Part shown: positions 1 to 9,400 of the stretch, one piece after another
Layout: every line of letters starts with the position of its first letter
How positions within the stretch are numbered: the first letter of the stretch is position 1
Assembly: GCF_001949145.1 (NCBI RefSeq)
Contig: NW_019091403.1
Coordinates: forward strand, 984,655-999,639
DNA length: 14,985 nt
Direction: 5' to 3'
Origin: Acanthaster planci
Lineage: Eukaryota > Echinodermata > Asteroidea > Valvatida > Acanthasteridae
Notes under the pieces: model-generated
Database searches by the model: none
What the model was told of the DNA's origin: nothing
Seen by the model: the letters and a program-made list of their open reading frames with translations, nothing else
Position numbers and translations under genes: made by a program

Positions 1-10
1 GCAGTAAATC

Positions 11-95
11 CCTGAGAGGGTCAGTAGATTGAGTAGTAGAGATGCCTGCGCAAGTTAATAGGAGGTTACTGGTTCAAATCCCCCCCGTCAGTTTA
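11..95 (+). repeat. tRNA-derived SINE fragment (degenerate)
   Basis: tRNA-like layout with RNA polymerase III internal promoter boxes: an A-box-like tagattgagtag at 25-36 and an exact B-box core ggttcaaatcc at 71-81, spaced as in a tRNA gene. Between them gtagagatgcctgcgcaa resembles the D-arm/anticodon-arm region of a tRNA. The 3' acceptor side is mutated (a run of seven C), so this is a SINE head or tRNA pseudogene rather than a working tRNA. It lies in the intron upstream of the first visible exon. Confidence 0.6.
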
Positions 96-222
96 AGAGG
101 ATCTCTCACAGGCCCTCATCATACAGCCCCATGCACAGTCCTGATGATAACAGATCGTTGAGAGTAATTTCATCAAATCAGAGTTGTAGCATCTTAGACA
201 TTTCTGTATCCTTACCCCTCAG

Positions 223-426
223 GTAAAACTAGTGCCAACCCCAACACCAAATCAGACAAACCAGAAGGCACTCGCTTCATGGTGGAAGTTAATTCCAAGT
301 ACTTTGAGACGCCATCTACACTCTTTGTCCCTTCACCTTTGACCCTGAAGCCCAAGTCAGCGGCAGAGATTGTCACCAATGGTCACATGGTGGACCGATC
401 TCCGGCCGGGCTGGTTGGAAATACAG
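223..426 (+). CDS. CFAP47: CFAP47-like exon 1 of window (internal exon)
   Basis: The acceptor is ttacccctcag before 223 and the donor is acag|gtagaa. The exon enters with two bases finishing a codon begun in an upstream exon, and leaves in phase 1. It encodes residues 1-68 of the reconstructed fragment: a Lys/Asn/Pro-rich lead-in, then a beta-rich segment containing FMVEVNSKYFETPSTLF and LTLKPKSAAEI, the front half of the first Ig-like repeat. The ATG at 279 is an internal methionine: the same frame is open back to the acceptor, and the coding character starts there. Confidence 0.82.
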
Positions 427-3400
427 GTAGAAATTTTCCTGGCATCTTAAAAATTTCATGAAAGTTCAAATACTGTGTTTGTTGTCTTTTATCAAGGATG
501 CCTTTGGAACCAAAACTCTTGTAGTGGGATACTTTTGGTTGCTGTGCAGCCAAGAAGTTTCTGAAAGTCTTGGTTGTGTTCAAAAGGTCGGATGTAACAG
601 ATGTGTGGAAAAATGTCATTGACATGTGATGCCAAAGTTGATCTGACAACACCTTGTTGTTTTACTTAATACCATTAGAGTGAAAATCAATCATCTTATG
701 CTTTTCTGTATTGAGGTCTAAGGTAGTTTTGACATGCTTTAGTCAAATTGTGAGAAGTTGAATATTTTCATTCTTTGGCCAATAGGTGTCATTCTGGACG
801 ATGGAACAGTCAGCCTACCGGTCAAATTCACCCCTAAGAGTGCCGGTCACTACCCATGCCGTGTTGTCCTGCGGTCACCCAATGACATCCGGGTGTACTT
901 GATAGAGTGTACGGTCAATCCTGAAGGGACAGCGGCTCACATTGAATTCACTGCACCGGTTCATCAGTCGGTCTCACAAGAAATACCACTGGTAAGCAGT
1001 CCTTGTCAGAATGAATTTGTTTTGATATTTATAAACTGTGATGCTGAACTGGCAGATTTTTTAAAGACTTTGTTATACTTATGCGCCTTTTTATTTGTGG
1101 ATTAATTAGTGTCTGTTTTGATTTGAACAGAAGATTTGAATGAGTCAGATTCTGTCAAAACCGAGAAATCTTCTCAAGCTTTCTCCCAAACAATTTATCT
1201 TCTTTGAGAAATTGATTTTGGCCGTAGTAATTAAGAAAGCTGCTCTTACAATAAGCTGAAAGCAAAAAAAAGTGAATAGTATAATTCTAAGAAACTGGTT
1301 GGCATCCAGAGTCACTGAAGTATTGAGAAATGGGGTCAGGTCTCTCTTACAAGTACATTGCAGAAGAAATATTGTCAAATGAGCATCCTTTTTTCTACTG
1401 AGGTAAAATTCTATTCTAAAATAGCAATCAAACAGAGCCAACTAGTCACTTTGGACGGGCCATTTTCCATCCAGGTTAATCAGACCAGTGTTGATTGGCC
1501 ACTGTCTGCCTCCATTGATGGTCAAGGATTCTACGGTCCACCCTTCATTCTAGCCAAAGCTATGCAGACTACGATCTACCCGCTCATGTTCAGACCAGCC
1601 TATGAGACTCTTGTCTCTGTAAGTCATTTCATATTCTACTTTATCTGCTGCCAGTAGCCCTCTTTGGTGCCTAGCCTGACCAATCATTCTTGTCCATTTT
1701 GTTGAGATATTGTGTTGCATTTTATCAGTCTTGAATATTTTAGATATGTATCTGCATAAATGAAGATCTGAATGACAGTGCCTCATTTAGTGAAATATGA
1801 ATTCATTCTAAACAGTCTATATCCCCTTTGTTTTATTGCTTGTCAAATGCAGAAGTACATTGTAAAGGAGAGTTTTCTTGACTCATCACACCGAGTTAAT
1901 TGTGTACATTGTTCATTTTTATAGATTCTCTATTGAAATATTTTTGTTTTGGCTGGCTAAGTCGTTTTAAAAGTTGTATTAGATTTCCTGCTTTGTGACA
2001 TTGGGTATAAATTTCCGTCATATGGTAACTTTTCAAACAAGCCTGCTCGCGAAGGTGGTAAAACCCACTTCAAGCTTGATTATGTGGTAAGGTGTTATGG
2101 CACACTTCCCTCCCCTATATGCACACTCTACCCCTCTCACTTACCTTACACCAAACTGGTGCAGTGTGACTGGAATTTATGTTTCAACTTGAAAGGAAGA
2201 TCGGGAACCAGTCTTCAGATTGCATACACTCTTGTTGCACGTTAAGGCTTATTGGATACCGGGGAACTCTTGTGCATAAACCGAATTTCTCCACATTGAC
2301 ACCAGTGACTGGATACATGTTTACAGAGCCAGGCACGATATTGGTCACAGCAGTCACAAACTCACAGTCCTAATACTTAATGATCACAGTAGCACAGGTG
2401 TTCATTTGAAGTACAGACAGTACTTGCATTGGGAAATACCACACCACTGACACAGCATTGATTGGGAAGCATTTTGCAAATAGTGTCCAAACAAGGCACA
2501 GGGTGTTACCTTGAATGAGATTTGCACAATCTTCTACTCCAGTGATCTGTTCTATTTCCATGCCCACTTCACTTCTCTTTTTTCTTTCCTATGAAGCTTT
2601 TATACCAATCTGATTGACGCGTGAGATTTTTACAGAATCCTGTGATGTATCAAATCTGCCGATTCTAAATCTTAAGAACTGAAAAGAAAGATCACCTCTT
2701 TACAAAGGGTTTGCAGTGCTAAGTGCATTTTTAGGATTTTAGTAACAGTCAAAAGGAATGCTTTCTTCCAAATTGATTTACTAGTCAGAACTTCACAGAA
2801 TTCAGAACCTGAGGATTGGTCAACAAGTTACATTTAGAACCTTGGTTTTACTTTCTCCATCAGGGTAAATTGGTGTTGACAAACAGCGAGGATGGAACGG
2901 AGCACCATTTCCGACTGAAAGGCGAGGGTCAGAAACCGTTGGCCCTGGATCATGTTGTCCTGGAGTGCCAGGCCCGGCAGTCGTAAGTACAGAAATGCTG
3001 TCAGAAGTGCTGGTTCTTTTAAGAAAACCACCTGTTATCGGGAACACAGGCTGTTTTCAATCAGCAGTACCGGCTGTAACCAGTTGGAAATACTAGTTGT
3101 TCCCATTTAGTGATTCCGGCTGTTCTCATTTGGGAACACAGGCTGGTCCCAATTGCGAACACAGGCTGGTCCCAATTAAGACTTGCTTTTCCTGTAGCAA
3201 CTGTGTTAAATTTTATGGTGTCTGTGGTGTGGAGTAACGTGTCCCATCTCATCTTACGTTCTGTCCTAACGCAGGATGAAGCGGGTGATTCGTGTACCTA
3301 ACGTCACCCAACAAAAGTTAACCTACCGCGCCGTGTCCGACCTCTCCATCGTCACCGGTGCTGTGCCGAGCGTCACCGTCTTATCAGGCAAAGAGGCAGA

Positions 3401-6400
3401 TTACACCATAACTGTATCACCATGGAAGCGTGGCACATTCAGGGGAATCCTGTCCTTCATTGCTGGTAGCACCGATAATCTCAAGTAAGCTTATTTTTAT
3501 CAATCATCGTTTACCTTTGTTTTAGCAGTGTTTTAATGGCTTGGGTAAGATTGAGATAATGAACATGCGCTGAACACTAGCATTGCTTGGTCAGTAATAT
3601 GACTCCAGTCGTGTGGTTAATTGTTAGATTTACTGCTTCCTATTTTTAAGTTTGTCTTTCTTCCTTGTGTTGGTTTCTGTTTCTGTTTCAAGAAAGAAAT
3701 TCCTCTTGTCTCCACAGGGATGAGCCAGCCAATGGAGATAGCGACACCCAGTCCCGCCCAGATTCAGGCACACGACCAATCAGCAGCAAGTCCTCATGTA
3801 GCTCCGCCTCTGTCCATGTCCACCAATCCAAGCCCGGCTACCGTGTCTGGTATTCCATCGAGGTACGCTGCAGCCCACCTCCCCCTGAGCGCAACATCGA
3901 CATCCTCTGTGCAGCTCAGTCGGCTGTGGTCATGGAGGTAGAGATCTTCAACCCGACTGTGGATGACCTGACCTTCACGACGGTCATCGAGGGGGAGGGT
4001 CTTAGAGGAGAAGGGGAGGTGACGCTAACCCCGGGCCAGAAGAAGATGTACCAGTTGGTATATGCTCCAGCCATCGTTGGGAAGTCCGAAGGAAGGTGCG
4101 AGATTAACATTAATCAATGGATTACTAAATCTATCAAATTCTAAAAAATGTAGGAATTATGAAAATCAACTAGCTGTGAAACTTCTCTCAATTCCTCAGC
4201 ATATTTCATGGTACACACTGGCTGGTGCTTGTTTATTTCTCAGAATTTGTATACCCTCCTTTCCCCCGAAAAAGGACACAAAATAAATCATCCCCTGCCA
4301 AGAGCAACAGAAGTTCAAGTGCCAGAAATGCTTGGCCTGTCCTTGATCATAATTACCTCTCTTCATAGTCATAAGTACAACTATATAACTGCAGCTTTTG
4401 AAAAAGGATCCCTAAAATTCCCCCAAAAAACCCACCCAGTTAGAAGACACTTTTTGTCAACTATTTCTATAGCTTGCTTTTCACCAGCTTACGTACGGTA
4501 GCTGTTTTTCTGTCCTGCTTTTCAGCTTAATCTTCCAGAATGAAACCGTTGGGGAGTTCTGGTACACCCTTAGCTTGACTGCCGAGACCCCAGCACCTAC
4601 CATTCTCCCCCACATTGAGTGTGAGTTGGGTAAATGGAATTGGCAGTTCATCTCTCTCAGCAACCCAACGGAGGAGACCTTAGAGCTGACTCCAAGCTGC
4701 TCCAATACCAACAACTTCACCTTGGAAGTCGAAGGGGGAACTAAGGTATTGAAACTCTCGTGTAGTTGGTCTATCTACAGATCTTTGAGAATCGGTTTGT
4801 AAGGCATGTTTTGGTTTGGTCCACACCTTCCTAGACATAAACACACTTGGCATTTCCATTTATTTTTGTGTGTCATTAACCCCTTCACAACGGGATTATT
4901 TTGACCGCGACTGCTGGGCTGTGGCATGCCCTGAATGGAGGGCTTTGTCCAGCAGCAGGCCCCATTGAACCAGCAGGTGCATGGTGAATAGACTGTATGT
5001 GTGGTATGCACTAATCCTCACACGACGGTGCGGTAGTAGCAGTCCTCCGTAGCGAAGGGGTCAAAGAATTAAGAATGTTGTCACAGAAAAGTCATTAAAG
5101 AAGGTAAACACGAAACTACAGTTTTGTTGAAATAATATTTAGCGCGGATTAATTGTAAAAGGTCAAATCAGGTAACTTCAGAGAAATTTAGATTTTCAAA
5201 TTTGTTTCATGTTTACATACTTCGTAGTTTATGTCAGCTTGTTACTGGAAAAGATTTTATGACTGTGCAGAAATGTTTTTTTTACATTTTTTGTGGTTCA
5301 CAACAAGGCAAAACATGAATGCAGTTTTATATATTTCAAGGACATTGACATGGCTGGAGAACATCTCTTCGGGTTTAAAGTTATTTTGGCAGGTCAGAGT
5401 AGGAGTTTCATGAGTGGATATCCTGACAGGAACATTGCATTACAGCAATATTTAGTTACTGAACTGTGTCTACTGAATTTCCTGATCCAAAGGAGAACAT
5501 TGAAATGGACCACAAGTGATCTAACTTTGTAGACTTAGAGTGTTCGGCTTGTAATTATGTCTGTCTTGGTTTCCTGATACCCAGATCATCCTGGCGCCCC
5601 ACTCCATGCTGGAGATTCCCATCCAATTCATGCCTTCCTCCCTGGGCCAAGGCAACCACCTAGCTCGGGTAGCATTCTCTTGTGAGCAGCTAGGGGACTG
5701 GGTCTTCATGGCCTCGGGTACGGGCTTGACCCCAACGCCCCTTGACCCAGTCAGTGTCAGCGCCATCCTAGGGTCCAACACCTCACTGATCATACCCTTC
5801 AGGAACCCGCTCAACGAATCTGTCCTGATTGACGTAGTATTGACTGGTAAGCAGTGGCGAAATGATCGTTGATACTTGCTGTTACCCCTGAACAGCAGGC
5901 CAGTACTAAAATATGCTTGTGTGACCAATCAACTTCAGTCATGATCACACTGTAAAGATGAGGCTAGTCAAATTTGAAGTGTGAGGTCATTTCAGTTTAA
6001 ACCACACCCACTGCACACGTGCACTGCACATAGGGTCTGCAGAGCACTTGGCTGCTTTCCAATACCCTACATCAGCTCCGTCTCATGCTTCAACTGTTTT
6101 TAACTTGCTGACTTTGAAGCTGTAAGCGCACTAATTAGTCTAATAGTGCCACAAAACATCATATAAGATACAAGAGAGCAAAAACTTACAGTAATCCAAT
6201 TTGATTTAAACGCTTCAGGCCCACAATCGGGGATTGGTTTCGGGGAGGAAGCCTCAGACAGAGTAGAGAATTGGAAAACAGCCCTTGAACCAGCAGAGGA
6301 CCACTTGATTCACACAGCCTGTATTAAACAACCATGCATGGTCTGCATATCCACACATGTAGCACTCTCAAATTAAAGGATCATTCTCAGCAATTATTTA

Positions 6401-9400
6401 TTTACTACTTCCAACTGTAAAAGAACGGAGACAGGATAAATGCCATAAATAGGACGTTGCTGGAAAATGAAGAATGAGCCAGCGCCTGAAATCAAACATT
6501 GGTGGCACTAGACTAATTTGAATATGAATGACAGTTGTAGGTGAAAGGCAAATAAGGTTGTACCAAACTAAACAGGGGTGTCTTTTTTATGTCACCATCA
6601 CACAGATAACACAGATCTACTGGACAGGGCTCGCGGCAAGCTGGAACGCAACAAGATCCAGACAGACTCTGCCTTCTGCTTGCTTCTGAAACACACTACA
6701 GGGATTCCAGTGGCATCTAAGAGCACCTTGGATATCCCCCTGACCTTTGCCCCCGACAGCATGAGGCTACACGAAGCGCTGTGTGTGGTGTCTGTGAAGA
6801 GGGAGGATGGGTCTAGTTGGGAATATGAGCCTTGTCGGGATCCTGATCATCCTCACTCCAGGAGGTAGGTGGGAGATCTAGATGAGGCACTGTTTGATCT
6901 AAAAGGCTGTGAGAATTGAGCTTAATTTCACTGGCAACTTTTGGGGTAAGTTAGCTTCATTACATAAACAAGTAGAAGATAAAACTGCAACGCAAACTGT
7001 TCAAAATTTCCTCCCTTTTTTACTCCAGGGACTATGATCAGCGAGACATGCAGGGCGGCTTGAGAGATATCCGCTGGCTCTACCCCATCCACGGTATTCC
7101 CGAGTCGCAGCCCGTCATCGATCGTGGAGCCGTCATCAGCTGCCAGGCACGCAGTCGTATTGAGGAGAGGTTGGAGGTGTCATTGACTGGTGCCGTGCCC
7201 AGCTCTGCCAGCGGTGACCAACGCCGTGTGACGACTAGAGCTGTCACCCCTAAAGGACTAGAGAAAGCTCATACAACAGATGGTGTAGTGGTCGGGGAAG
7301 GTATTTATTGAATATATGCTAGGGAGAATATAGATATAATGACCAATGATTAAAGGCACTATAGCCTGCCTGAGATTCTATATATATATAGACTGGTTAT
7401 AAGGGCACCTTTGCCTGTCTATGAACCAGAAGGGACTGTGCCCAGAACAGAAGGTTAGGAGAGTTTGTGGAGATATTGAGATAACTATTTGAACAGCAGT
7501 ATTTCATATACTCATGCATATTGACTGACAGTGGAGGCACTAGTATACATGTATTTCTATGCAGTTGCCAATTGCATTTGACATCAACTTAAAATGGCCA
7601 AATGATGGGAGGAAACTTATAATAGTTTTATAGTTATTAAGATTTTCTAATTTCCAACTTTCTAGTAAATGAAACCATTTTGTTTCTTCCCAGGAAACAC
7701 GGTAGCCAGAGAGTTTTCCTTTGACGTTCTCTACGGTGATGAAGAAGCTGAAGCCCATCTAGAGAATGCAGTCTCCCTCAACCTGGTGCGCAAACAGAGA
7801 GACAAGCTGTCTGGTATCGTCAGACTGGTCTTCAATGTGGTCTTTGCTCCCTTCAAAGTCATGAAGTGAGTCCTCTGAATTCTTTGCACATCACCTTGGC
7901 AAGATTTCATTTCATTCAGTCCCATGGTATTGCTTTCTAATTGGCTATTTATACACTTGCAATTGGCAAAGTTATTTGAAGAATGGCATTCCAATACAAG
8001 GTAATATCTTTTATCTTCTTTAAATCGCACTTATATTAAAAATATTCACATCGATTCCAAACTTATTGTGATAGATTTACTATTTTTGGCATTTGTCCGT
8101 TTACCATTGGGTTTTCTTCTCTTACTTTGTGTGGTACATGTGCCTAAGACTTTGTATTATTGGTGTGTTGTTTTTTGTGTGCTTTATGAGTTGAGTATGA
8201 TTTGGAACCCTGCATAACCTGAAGACTGGGCTAAGCAAGCCCAGAAATTAATGCTTAGCAAATTTGTATAATCAGCAAGAATTGGCAGGGAGCCAGTCAG
8301 AGGCAATGTAATTAACATGAAATTTGCTTGGTGACTGTTTTCTGCTTATCAAACATTTTGTATGCTAATAGCAGTTCAGTGTGGGACTCTATGCTTTCTC
8401 TTCTTGATGTTCTTTGCACAGCCATGACGTACAGCTGTGCGTTACCGCGGCAACCGGCGGGGTCTGGCGATATCCTCTCCGCTTCACCTCCACCGAGCCC
8501 ACCGTGGATGATGTCATCACTATCGAGTCGGTGGGGCTCAACAAGGAATCATCAGTTGGGTTCAGACTTACCAGCCAGGCAAGGTGAGTTCTTCAAGTAG
8601 GTTCTGTGTAGGGCAAGAAAATGAAATGTAACGAGGAAAGCAGGGCCATTCTGGACTTCAACTCCTAGGCGAGGCAGGGATGAAAACTTGTCAAAATATT
8701 TGGTCTCAGACCTCATTTGTGAATAGTCCTTTAATAACCTGTCCTTTTATTGAATTAAATTAATTAACCAGTAATATGCTTTACAGAACTGTAACAGGGT
8801 AACACAAAATAGTTGGTATCTTTTAGGACAGCCTCCCCCCCCCCAAAAAAAATGATCAGGTAGACTATTTTATTTCTGATGAGGTAGGTGTCAGGAGAAC
8901 TGTTCAACTGGGAAAGTGAAGGCATTATTATTGACCAGGAATCATCAACGGTGAAACCTTCACTAAAGTCATAAATTTGGCATAATTTCTTACAACAGAG
9001 TTTAGATTCTATGTTAGAGATTTTATATTGCAAAGGACTGGCGTACCTTGGCTGGTTGTTTCAGAAAGAAGTCATTTTTTTGAATTGATAAAGTGCAGTT
9101 CTTTTAGTGTGTCTGTTGCCTTGAGCACAAGGTTTCACTGATAACATGTGGCATTTGTAGTTCTAATGCATAACACCTGCACATCCAATAACACAGCCTT
9201 TGAAAGGGATCAAACATGAGACATCGAAAACACCATCTGGATTACGGCTTCTCTGAATCGCGACTGAAATCTTTCCCTGTGGAGTCAAGGTGTGCTTGGA
9301 TGGCTGAACACGTTATCTGGATGTGTTCAGTAATTGTTGACAGTTGCTCCGTCCGGGGCTTGGGGTCAAACCAATTTCCCTTGCATATGTACGAGTTCCT

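Noticed and set aside
279-461. ATG at 279 as the gene start
   Set aside because: The frame is open back to a good acceptor at 222 with coding-like residues, and the phase at 426/786 shows an internal exon.
758-1105. Whole open frame as coding to 1105
   Set aside because: The protein-like part ends at the donor ctg|gtaagc at 991; the remaining residues are Phe/Leu-rich intron translation.
3040-3177. CRISPR-like array (repeat units with spacers)
   Set aside because: The two good units are separated by two bases and the rest are decayed; this is a eukaryotic intron, so a minisatellite is the right reading.
5521-5928. Minus-strand open frame of 135 residues
   Set aside because: It is the antisense shadow of exon 8, whose + strand frame has proper splice sites and domain content.
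8835-8852. C10-A8 run as a poly(A) tail of a retrocopy (either strand)
   Set aside because: No cDNA-like sequence precedes it and no target duplication is visible; simple sequence.
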